64,000 nucleotides of DNA from JALONH01 sp046329235 (GTDB taxonomy: Bacteria; Bacteroidota; Bacteroidia; Cytophagales; Cytophagaceae). The position numbers were made by a program, and so were the translations under genes. This document shows, piece by piece, positions 56,387 through 64,000 of the stretch. The DNA is taken from NCBI GenBank assembly GCA_046329235.1, contig JAXLVA010000001.1:1054001-1118000 (forward strand), written 5' to 3'. How positions within the stretch are numbered: the stretch's first letter is position 1; every line of letters begins with the position of its first letter. A model generated the notes under the pieces. It saw nothing but the letters and a program-made list of their open reading frames with translations. It had not been told where the DNA came from and did not search any database.

Positions 56387-59303
56387 ATTTGATAACAATG
56401 AGTGATTTTTTACTTACTCCATAGCTACCTTGACAAGAAATCAAGTACATCCCGGATAAAATCCCATCCAATGAGATTTTATGTTCACCCGTTTCAAGTA
56501 CTAATTTCATTATGGTATTTCCTTTTATATCTGTGATGTTAATGGATGTTGTTTCTACTGTTTTAATAGTTATCTCATTACTAGCCGGGTTGGGATACCA
56601 AGTGAGTATTGATTCAGATGTACTATTGATGGGACCGTGACTAGTTGTCTTGCCTGTTGGATAGTATGCAATGATTTTATAATAACTATATCCAGTCTTA
56701 TCTGCATAAGAGGAAGATGCTAAGGGTGATGTGGTTACTACATTATAAGTATGTATTAGCTCAAAGCTGAAGCCATCTGATGAGCCATATAAATCAAAAC
56801 TTGTTACATGATCTTCAGTTGAATAAGTCCAAGTCACAGTTGTTTCTTCAGCACTTGGAAAAGCATTGAAGGTAATGATGGATACCGGTAAAGTGGAACA
56901 ATCAGAAAATTCAGAGGTGTTTTGAGGAGCGGCACCTTGTTGAGTAGCTGTGACTACATAGGAATTAGCGTTAGCCAGTGGTTCGGCTGCACCAAAATTA
57001 TAAGTCCAATTTCCGGATCCATCCGCAGTCACTTGATTAATGTATGTTTTTCCTTGGCAACTCAAGCATACGGCATCAATCCTAAATATCTCTACTATTG
57101 CATTTGGTCCGGCGCCACTACCATTTAAAAACTGGCGTGTAGCATCAAACACAGGGGCAGTCATTGGAGTCGCATAATAATCATTACCTCCTCCTGCGCC
57201 TACACTCACTAATTCTATTCCTTTTACTGCGTTACAATAAATACTATTTTTTCGAATAGGATTGATTCGTGCTCCGTTGTCTATCAAAATACCATTCGAA
57301 TTGTATGCAATGTAGTTCGCATTGGTAGAGGTGGCAGGATCCCCTATTCGGTTCCCTGTAGAAGTTAATGCACCAGACTCCGTAATATAAATTCCGGATT
57401 GACCATTGGCTCTGTTTGCATTTCCTGCCGTAGTAGTACCTATATAATTATTTAATAGAATATTATTGGAACCATTTAAAATTTGGATACCATTATTGGT
57501 GTTAGATGAAATGACATTTCCTGTTCCTGCTGTAGTACTTCCAATATTATTAGTATTGGATTCTTGAATAAAGATTCCATCTAATCCATTAGGCGCAGGT
57601 GCTTGATTGATATCCACCCCAATATAATTACCATATATATTATTACTGAAAGAACCATCTGTAAGATGAATGCCATTGTCGGTGTTATAAGCGATGATGT
57701 TTCTTTGTGCAGCTGTACTTCCACCAATGGTGTTACCGCTGGCACGATCTTCAATGACTACACCATTACTTCCATTGGCTAGTGGTGCAATCCCATCTGT
57801 TGCTACCCCAATTTTGTTACCTCTAACAACATTATTTGTGGTAGGTAAAACGGAAGTACCATCAGGGAATGTTCCATTTTTTATAATGACACCATGCAAT
57901 GTATTTCCTGAAATAAGATTATTTAAAATTTGATTTCCCGTAGATGGTGCATCGTATAATGGTGTAGTCCAGGTAATCCAACTGTAATATCCTCCTTGAA
58001 TAATCACGCCGGATTCTCTATTGGGTATGGCGCTTGTTCCTAAAGCATTGGTTCCAATTAAATTGTTTTGCACTACATTGTTAACTGCATATGCTTGCAA
58101 AAACACACCAAAATTATTACCGGAAATTAAATTCCCTTGCGTGGCCAATGCACCACCTATAGTATTGTTACCGGCAAAAAATACTGAGACACCATCGTTT
58201 TTGTTTCCCAATGCAGAGGTGCCGGTAATGTTTGTTCCAATTATATTGGTTTCAATTCGATTGTTAATGGTTCGTTCATCTGCCAAACTAATGCCATGGC
58301 CTTCACCACTCGCAAGTGTGCCATTACTGGAAATTAAATTTCCAATGATTAGATTATTGCTTGTTGTGATGGCTGGAGTTCCCGCCCAAGGACTATGTAA
58401 AAAAATACCATGACGTGCATTTCCTATGGCAACAGTACCTGTAACATCTGTACCAACGTAGTTGAAACCTATGGTTCCATTTTTAGAGTTACTTATACGA
58501 ATGCCTCTGTCGGTTGCTTGTGATAATAAAGGGGACGGTATATTTTTTCCGTTACCGGAAACAATGTTTCGATCAACTGCTGCAGTTGCTACTGCTGTAG
58601 CACCAATAGTAAAACCGTCTGCCTGATCTATTACTATTCCATCCCAATAATTACCAAAGGCTGCTGTACCGGCTATATTCGTGCCCACCTTGTTTCCTTT
58701 AATACTTACTCCTGTACCACCTGAATTTACTTGAATTCCATTTTGACAATTGTTAGAAATCGTATTATTCCGAATCACAACACCGGTATTGTTTTGTTCA
58801 AGGAATATCCCATGTGAACTATTGGTATGTATGTAGTTTCCTTGTATGGTTACGTTAGTAACTCCGGGTCTTAAAAAAACTCCAATTCCCCCACCAGTCC
58901 CCAATGGGTATTCTTGTCCACATACATAACCTGTAGGTAAAGGAGCTCCGGTAATAGTTAAATTTTGAATTGTGATATTAGAACCTGAATTAATATAAAA
59001 CACGTGTTTGGAAACCGTAGCTGTACTGAGTGTACTTAGTCCTGATGCATTGATGGTGATATTTCTGGTACCTCCGTCTATAGTGAAGTTACTTTTATTG
59101 ATGGCTAAATGATCGGAAGTTAAATTGATAGTTCCATTGGCAATTGTTGCATCAAAAGTGATAGTCCCCCCTGCTCCTACATTGTTGATACCTTCTCGCA
59201 AAGTGCCTGCACCTGCATCCGCTAATGATGTGACGTTATAATTTTGTGAAAAAACATTAGTCGATATAAAAATAGATATAAGAATAAGTATAATTCGTTT
59301 CAT
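56385..59303 (-). CDS. Right-handed beta-helix surface protein with a T9SS sorting domain
   Basis: A 972-residue protein with a signal peptide (to about residue 20) and a long run of parallel beta-helix turns marked by repeated NxIGTNxxGT and NNxISGN motifs (about 55-690), as in pectate lyase/NosD-like repeats. An FN3-like module follows (about 810-890), then a T9SS type A domain (LTWYPNPASNEITIK to KKSLIVIK). The low-complexity repeats suggest glycan binding or adhesion; I see no lyase active site. Confidence 0.85.
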   Translation of the reverse strand: MKRIILILISIFISTNVFSQNYNVTSLADAGAGTLREGINNVGAGGTITFDATIANGTINLTSDHLAINKSNFTIDGGTRNITINASGLSTLSTATVSKHVFYINSGSNITIQNLTITGAPLPTGYVCGQEYPLGTGGGIGVFLRPGVTNVTIQGNYIHTNSSHGIFLEQNNTGVVIRNNTISNNCQNGIQVNSGGTGVSIKGNKVGTNIAGTAAFGNYWDGIVIDQADGFTIGATAVATAAVDRNIVSGNGKNIPSPLLSQATDRGIRISNSKNGTIGFNYVGTDVTGTVAIGNARHGIFLHSPWAGTPAITTSNNLIIGNLISSNGTLASGEGHGISLADERTINNRIETNIIGTNITGTSALGNKNDGVSVFFAGNNTIGGALATQGNLISGNNFGVFLQAYAVNNVVQNNLIGTNALGTSAIPNRESGVIIQGGYYSWITWTTPLYDAPSTGNQILNNLISGNTLHGVIIKNGTFPDGTSVLPTTNNVVRGNKIGVATDGIAPLANGSNGVVIEDRASGNTIGGSTAAQRNIIAYNTDNGIHLTDGSFSNNIYGNYIGVDINQAPAPNGLDGIFIQESNTNNIGSTTAGTGNVISSNTNNGIQILNGSNNILLNNYIGTTTAGNANRANGQSGIYITESGALTSTGNRIGDPATSTNANYIAYNSNGILIDNGARINPIRKNSIYCNAVKGIELVSVGAGGGNDYYATPMTAPVFDATRQFLNGSGAGPNAIVEIFRIDAVCLSCQGKTYINQVTADGSGNWTYNFGAAEPLANANSYVVTATQQGAAPQNTSEFSDCSTLPVSIITFNAFPSAEETTVTWTYSTEDHVTSFDLYGSSDGFSFELIHTYNVVTTSPLASSSYADKTGYSYYKIIAYYPTGKTTSHGPINSTSESILTWYPNPASNEITIKTVETTSINITDIKGNTIMKLVLETGEHKISLDGILSGMYLISCQGSYGVSKKSLIVIK

Positions 59304-59542
59304 AGAATTGAGGGCTATATACCAATTTACAAAACTGGTTTGTCATGTAATATATGGTCAATAAAATACTTTAAAAGTTACTATTAAATAGTGTTAAAGT
59401 TCTAGTATAGAGTGTATTTGTATTATTTTGAATTAAATGTTATAATTATTAGTTATGTAATATTTTTAAACTTAAAAATAAGATAATACATACATAATAT
59501 TGGGTTTAATTAATATATTTATAGGAAAAGTACAATATTATA

Positions 59543-60013
59543 ATGCAGGCATTACAGTTAGATTCGATTGATATTAAGTTGTTACAATATTTACAGGAAG
59601 ACAGCTCCAAGACTACTAAAGAGTTGGCTCAGCTTCTTCACCTTACTCCTACGCCGGTGCATGAGCGTTTAAAGAGGTTGGAACGAGATGGTATTATTAA
59701 AAAATATGTAGCACTGTTAGATCATGCTAAATTGAACAAAACGCTCATCGTATTTTGTAACATCAAATTAAAACAGCACGACTTAGCTATTGGTAAAAAG
59801 TTTGTGGAGGAAATTACTTCCTTAGAAGAAGTGACAGAAGTTTATAACGTTGCCGGAGAATATGATTTTATGTTAAAAGTAATCGTTTCCGATATGCCCT
59901 CCTATCAGCATTTCATTATGTATAAGCTAGGTTCTATTGCTAATATAGGTAGTACTCAAAGTGTGTTTGTTCTCGGACAAATAAAAAATTCAACAGCGAT
60001 ACCATTGATATAA
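59543..60013 (+). CDS. Lrp/AsnC-family transcriptional regulator
   Basis: A 156-residue regulator. The N-terminal helix-turn-helix is LDSIDIKLLQYLQEDSSKTTKELAQLLHLTPTPVHERLKRLERDGIIKKY, and the C-terminal RAM domain binds small ligands, usually amino acids (EVTEVYNVAGEYDFMLKV). Members act as octameric dimers of dimers. It converges with the debranching-enzyme gene across a shared terminator, so it need not regulate it. Confidence 0.92.
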   Translation: MQALQLDSIDIKLLQYLQEDSSKTTKELAQLLHLTPTPVHERLKRLERDGIIKKYVALLDHAKLNKTLIVFCNIKLKQHDLAIGKKFVEEITSLEEVTEVYNVAGEYDFMLKVIVSDMPSYQHFIMYKLGSIANIGSTQSVFVLGQIKNSTAIPLI

Positions 60014-60044
60014 AAAAAGCCCTGAAATATTTCAGGGCTTTTTT
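60013..60044. terminator. Bidirectional terminator between lrp and the debranching-enzyme gene
   Basis: AAAAAAGCCCTGAAA and its complement with a two-base loop, T-tracts on both strands. Confidence 0.85.
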
Positions 60045-60045
60045 A

Positions 60046-62010
60046 TTACCACCAGTGCATCATTTGAGCTTTGTCTAGTACACGCAATAGTGTGGATACC
60101 GACCAGGCTTGTTGAATACAGCCTTTGCCATGTATAGGTATTTCTCCATCAAATATTTCTGACATACCACGAATACCGGCATCATTGTAGAAATGTTTTT
60201 TAAACTCTTCCATGCTATTCCAGAATAAAATTTTAGCATCATCACTGTAATGTTGAATTTGTAATAATGCTAACCAGTATTCACTGATTAGAAATGGCCA
60301 AACAGTACCTTGGTGATAAGCAGTATCTCTACTCCATCCGTCGCCTTCATATTCAGGTCGGAAGTCCGGATTTTCTTTATTTAATGTTCTTAGGCCTAGT
60401 GGAGTATATAAATATTCTCTTACCGTCTCTAATACCTTATATTGTTTTTCCGTATCCTTTAATGCTATGAATGGTAAGCTAATAGCATAAAGTTGATTAG
60501 GTCTTATTTTATCATCGATGTTCTCATCATCGATATATACATCATTTAGATATCCTTTGTCGTTCCAGAAATATTTTTCAAAATTTTTCTCGAAAGTATC
60601 CATTACCCCGGTAATCATAGGATTAGCAGCTTCATTAATTCGGAAGGCTACATGAGAATATATTTTCAATGCATTGTACCAAAGTGCATTGATTTCTACC
60701 GGACATCCATAACGTGGAGTAACGGTGAAATTTCCGATGCGAGCATCCATCCATGTTAATTGAGTACCAAAGTCGCCCCCGTATAAAAATCCTTTGGCAT
60801 TTGCATGGATATTATAACGCGTACCAAAAATATGGTGCTTTAATATGTCTTCTAATACAGGGAAGAATTGATGTAATAAATCCGTGTCCTTGAATTTTTC
60901 ATCGTACTCATACAAAGCCACAAACATCCATAAAGTACCATCGATGGTGTTATATTCTACTTCATCGTCTGTTTTATCAGGGAATCGATTAGGTATCATA
61001 CCTTCGTTTACATAGCTTAAAAACGTACGTAAAATGGAAGCACTTTCTTCTTGTTTATTTAGTCCTATGGTTAATCCTAACATGGAAATCATGGTGTCTC
61101 TGCCCCAGTCGGTGAACCAATGATAACCGGCAATAATGGTAGAGGATTGAGTGGAAGCTCTATGCACTACAAATTGATCACCGGATTTAACTAAGTCTTG
61201 TATAAACTTATTATGAACGTAAGGAGGAATTAAGCTTTTCTGACGTGCCTCTTCTTGACTTTTTAATACTTCCGGAGATTCAAACATCTTATCTACTTCA
61301 GTACTGAAAGTAAAAAAGGCATTTTCACCCGGCTCTAATAATACTTGTACATAACCTATTTGATAGCGGTCTTCTGTAGCATCAAATCCTCTGGCAGCTT
61401 CTTCTTTATAGAATACATTTTTGTACCAAGTTCTATCTTCATAGAATTCACCTTTGGTGAACATCCAATATACCGGTTCGGCATTATGGTGTGGATATAT
61501 GGTGATTCTATTTCCCCCTTGTGATGAGTAAAAATCATAATAACCGGACTCATATTGTAATTGGTGGTGATTACGATAAACCCATAGCGGGTGTACGTTG
61601 ATTACAATAGTTTCAGATCCAAGGTTGTAATACTCTACAATGGTAGTGTTACTTCCATGGGGCATGAACACTTGTTTACCTAACTCATAACCTTCCGTTT
61701 CCCATACTGTTCTTGGAAAAGGATCGGCATCAATTTCTTTAATGGTATCATGACCCAGTGGATAGGTGGTACCCGGATATTGGTTGGCTGTAAGGTGTAT
61801 TAAACTATTGTCTTCTCTTACAATATATTCTTCCACTTTGGAAACTATAACTTGACGATCTACCGGTGGATTTAAAGCTGCTACTAAAAGCCCATGATAT
61901 TTTCGTGTGTTAGCACCACTAAAAGTAGAGGAAGCATAGCCACCCAGTCCGTTAGTAACCAACCATTCTTTGTCAAATAAGTTTTCTTTGGTCAATGTAA
62001 GTGAATCCAT
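60046..62010 (-). CDS. Glycogen debranching enzyme (amylo-alpha-1,6-glucosidase type)
   Basis: A 654-residue enzyme of the GDE_N/GDE_C type that hydrolyses alpha-1,6 branch points or limit-dextrin stubs. It has the N-terminal beta domain (NGLGGYASSTFSGANTRKYHGLLV) and an alpha/alpha barrel with the acidic active-site segments FTDWGRDTMISMLGL and GDGWSRDTAYHQGTVWPFL. It is the last gene of a close minus-strand run (MFS, dGTPase, GDE). Other glycogen genes are not in the window. Confidence 0.92.
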   Translation of the reverse strand: MDSLTLTKENLFDKEWLVTNGLGGYASSTFSGANTRKYHGLLVAALNPPVDRQVIVSKVEEYIVREDNSLIHLTANQYPGTTYPLGHDTIKEIDADPFPRTVWETEGYELGKQVFMPHGSNTTIVEYYNLGSETIVINVHPLWVYRNHHQLQYESGYYDFYSSQGGNRITIYPHHNAEPVYWMFTKGEFYEDRTWYKNVFYKEEAARGFDATEDRYQIGYVQVLLEPGENAFFTFSTEVDKMFESPEVLKSQEEARQKSLIPPYVHNKFIQDLVKSGDQFVVHRASTQSSTIIAGYHWFTDWGRDTMISMLGLTIGLNKQEESASILRTFLSYVNEGMIPNRFPDKTDDEVEYNTIDGTLWMFVALYEYDEKFKDTDLLHQFFPVLEDILKHHIFGTRYNIHANAKGFLYGGDFGTQLTWMDARIGNFTVTPRYGCPVEINALWYNALKIYSHVAFRINEAANPMITGVMDTFEKNFEKYFWNDKGYLNDVYIDDENIDDKIRPNQLYAISLPFIALKDTEKQYKVLETVREYLYTPLGLRTLNKENPDFRPEYEGDGWSRDTAYHQGTVWPFLISEYWLALLQIQHYSDDAKILFWNSMEEFKKHFYNDAGIRGMSEIFDGEIPIHGKGCIQQAWSVSTLLRVLDKAQMMHWW

Positions 62011-62024
62011 AAATATAAAATGAG

Positions 62025-63389
62025 TTATCGAATTTCCGGAAGTTCAATTCCTTTTAAATTTCTATACATACTTACTGCATAGTTATCGGTCATTCCGGAT
62101 ATAAAATCTAATATTCTTAATACACGAATATAAGTAGATTCTGTTTCAAAACCATTCTTATATTCATTAGGTAGCAACTTTAATAGCTTATAAGATTTAT
62201 TGGTGTTAGGGTTCAATACCGCAGGAATCCATTCTTCCAATAATCCTCCTAATACTTTATAACCAACCAATTCTAATGCTACAACCGATTTATGGTTATA
62301 AATATATTCTGCTGAGAACTTACTTAGGTTTTTATATGCAGTGACCAAATGATCCGGAATGCTATCCATTAAGCTTTTCTCAAATGTACCTGAAAGGATA
62401 GCTGTATGATTAAGCCAAAAAGCTTCCATGCATTGGTCAATTAATTCACTAATGATAAGTGCTCTTAGGTATCCTACTTTTTGTTTGTCTTCTTTAATTT
62501 TTTGAAGAGTGACCATCACTTTGTCTTTACTTTGTTCCGGTACAAAGGGTAACAGATATTGCTCTACTTGCTGGTAGGATACAATGCCTAATCGATGGGC
62601 ATCTTCCAAATCAATCACCTGATAACTGATGTCATCAGCCGCTTCCACCAAGAACACAAATGGATGACGAGCATGAGCTGCCGTTCCATCCATCGTAGTT
62701 GGAATCTGAAACTGTTGAGCAATATTTTGATAGAGTTCCTTTTCAGTTTCAAAGTATCCGTATTTTTTCCGACTTAATGTTTTCTTATCCCCTCCTACTT
62801 TGGCATCGCATGGATATTTAATCATCGAAGCCAATGTGGTATAGGTTAATCGCATTCCTCCGGTACTGCCGTGAAGGTCAGAGGTGAGTACTCGTAGACC
62901 ATTGGCATTCCCTTCAAATTGTATCAAATTATTCCATTCAGCATCGGAGCATCTGGAATGTATATGGTTTTGAATACTACCATCCGTTTCTTCAAAATAA
63001 CCTGATATGGCTTTTTCCCCTGAATGGCCAAAGGGGGGATTTCCAATGTCGTGTGCTAAGCAGGCAGCAGCAATCACAGATTCTAACTCTACGGTGTAAA
63101 AACGATAGAAGGATTTGTCCTTTCCTTCGGTCGATTCAGATATGCGTTGTCCGATACTACTTCCTAATGATCTACCTACACTTGCTACTTCTAAACTATG
63201 AGTTAATCGATTATGTACAAAGTGTTTTCCGGGAAGTGGAAATACTTGCGTTTTATCTTGTAGTCTACGAAAGGCAGAGGAAAAAATGATACGATCATAA
63301 TCTCTTTGATATGGATTTCGTTGATCATCGGTAAGCTCTGTTGAGCTTTTACCCACCCTTCCTGAATGAAACAAATACTGCCACTCCAT
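62025..63389 (-). CDS. dgt: Deoxyguanosinetriphosphate triphosphohydrolase-like protein
   Basis: A 454-residue HD-domain dNTPase. The start HSGRVGKSSTELTDDQRNPYQRDYDRI and the HD residues in RLTHSLEVASVGRSLG and CLAHDIGNPPFGHSGE, plus Asp in EAADDISYQVIDLEDAH, match dGTPases. It regulates dNTP pools and in some bacteria limits phage. The gene spacing (19 bases from the MFS gene, 14 to GDE) indicates one transcript. Confidence 0.93.
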   Translation of the reverse strand: MEWQYLFHSGRVGKSSTELTDDQRNPYQRDYDRIIFSSAFRRLQDKTQVFPLPGKHFVHNRLTHSLEVASVGRSLGSSIGQRISESTEGKDKSFYRFYTVELESVIAAACLAHDIGNPPFGHSGEKAISGYFEETDGSIQNHIHSRCSDAEWNNLIQFEGNANGLRVLTSDLHGSTGGMRLTYTTLASMIKYPCDAKVGGDKKTLSRKKYGYFETEKELYQNIAQQFQIPTTMDGTAAHARHPFVFLVEAADDISYQVIDLEDAHRLGIVSYQQVEQYLLPFVPEQSKDKVMVTLQKIKEDKQKVGYLRALIISELIDQCMEAFWLNHTAILSGTFEKSLMDSIPDHLVTAYKNLSKFSAEYIYNHKSVVALELVGYKVLGGLLEEWIPAVLNPNTNKSYKLLKLLPNEYKNGFETESTYIRVLRILDFISGMTDNYAVSMYRNLKGIELPEIR

Positions 63390-63408
63390 AATTATTACTT
63401 TCTCTAAT

Positions 63409-64000
63409 CTACTTATTTTTTAAAGGAATAGTAAGATAAGAATGAATTTTAGACTGATATGTGAAATAAATTAATGTTCCGATAATACCTATGAATAAAC
63501 TACTAAAAAGAAAGGCTCCGTCAGTTCCTACCCATTCACTTAAAAAGCCCATCCAATAAGTACCGAAAGGATTTAATCCTAAAAACAAGAGTACATACCA
63601 GCTCATTACTCTTCCTCGTAAATCTTGAGGGACAATTTTTTGAATGGTAATGTTCACTGTAGAGGTTTGTAACAATAGACCAAAGCCCGCCATCATCAGT
63701 AGAATTAAGTCAATTGTATAGATGTGAATGTAAGAGAAGAGTAACATAGAAATGGCAAATATCAAGCTTCCTATAAAGGTGATTTTATAAGGATTGGTAT
63801 TATTACCGATGAAGTTTTGAGCCATGGCAGCGATAAATGCTCCTACTCCGCAGGCAGAATAAAGTACGCCCAATCCATCGGCTTTCAGTCCAAATTTTTG
63901 TTCCGCTACTACAGGCATCATACTTAAGAATGACCAACCTCCTATAGATACTAAGGCAGCAGTAAGAAGTAACGATCGGATGATGGGGTGTTTCCAACTG
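63409..64000 (-). CDS. Major facilitator superfamily transporter, C-terminal part (5' end outside window)
   Basis: The frame is open to the edge of the window, so the gene starts beyond 64000. The visible 197 residues contain about six transmembrane helices (LLLTAALVSIGGWSFLS, then GVLYSACGVGAFIAAMA and others) and the cytoplasmic motif QDLRGRVMSWYVLLFLGLNPFGTYWMGFLSEWVG, as in MFS exporters of the enterobactin-exporter/tetracycline-like group (MFS_3). The substrate cannot be predicted. Confidence 0.85.
   Translation of the reverse strand, partial: SWKHPIIRSLLLTAALVSIGGWSFLSMMPVVAEQKFGLKADGLGVLYSACGVGAFIAAMAQNFIGNNTNPYKITFIGSLIFAISMLLFSYIHIYTIDLILLMMAGFGLLLQTSTVNITIQKIVPQDLRGRVMSWYVLLFLGLNPFGTYWMGFLSEWVGTDGAFLFSSLFIGIIGTLIYFTYQSKIHSYLTIPLKNK

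Noticed and set aside
57694..58413. Plus-strand frames of 79 and 130 codons
   Set aside because: They are antisense to the repetitive beta-helix gene, and their regularity reflects its repeats.
56385..59303. Tandem DNA repeats or a CRISPR-like array
   Set aside because: The periodicity is in the encoded beta-helix turns and the DNA copies are divergent. There are no identical direct repeats with unique spacers, and no cas genes are visible in the window.

Overview
The window is one contig segment of a low-GC, Gram-negative member of the Bacteroidota. The evidence is Bacteroidota-type promoters (TTTTG, 19 bases, TACCTTTG before the rRNA operon), absence of clear Shine-Dalgarno sites, several secreted proteins with type IX secretion (T9SS) C-terminal sorting domains, a type III glutamine synthetase and AraC regulators with N-terminal membrane domains. 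The 16S sequence looks like the Chitinophagales/Saprospiria side of the phylum, but I could not compare it to a database.

Bases 1-15400 are conserved housekeeping. They hold the 3' part of rpoD, an outer-membrane barrel gene, clpX-clpP-tig on the minus strand, tRNA-Leu, and relA/spoT, fur, a STAS-domain gene and purA on the plus strand. A complete rRNA operon (16S, tRNA-Ile, tRNA-Ala, 23S, 5S) follows, with its promoter, the precursor-processing stems around 16S and 23S, and a strong terminator.

Bases 15400-22260 are accessory. A pair of secreted T9SS-type genes is flanked on both sides by the same extragenic repeat. Next come an NDT/TIR-fold-like gene and a coiled-coil gene, each followed by a long imperfect hairpin, then small membrane-protein genes separated by a second shared repeat. 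This is the most cassette-like part of the window.

Bases 22260-33500 mix sensors, regulators and small enzymes. They include a beta-propeller sensor with no visible output domain, a lipoprotein serine hydrolase, an SRPBCC gene preceded by the remnant of a second one, and an XRE-pentapeptide fusion. There is also a Crp/Fnr-like regulator with a perfect FNR-type palindrome at its 3' end, DUF4345 and DinB genes, a T9SS substrate and an AraC-type membrane regulator.

Bases 33500-45400 contain a complete IS3-family element (33731-34925) that split a two-helix membrane gene. The old reading frame can be rebuilt exactly by removing the element and one copy of the 4-bp duplication. An arsenic-response cluster follows (arsR, DUF6428, arsC, DoxX-like) with no visible efflux pump. 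Then come an ECF sigma factor coupled to a membrane protein with a cytochrome c motif, a second pentapeptide protein, a frameshifted outer-membrane gene, DUF4256, an MscS channel and a methyltransferase.

Bases 45500-64000 return to ordinary metabolism: GNAT-mtaB, an LTA-synthase-like sulfatase-fold enzyme, glutamine synthetase III, two large T9SS substrates (one a beta-helix), an Lrp regulator, and a minus-strand run of an MFS transporter (cut by the window end), dGTPase and glycogen debranching enzyme.

I did not find a complete, clearly new defence or biosynthetic system. The best leads are the ECF sigma/cytochrome c pair and the cassette-like 18-22 kb block.
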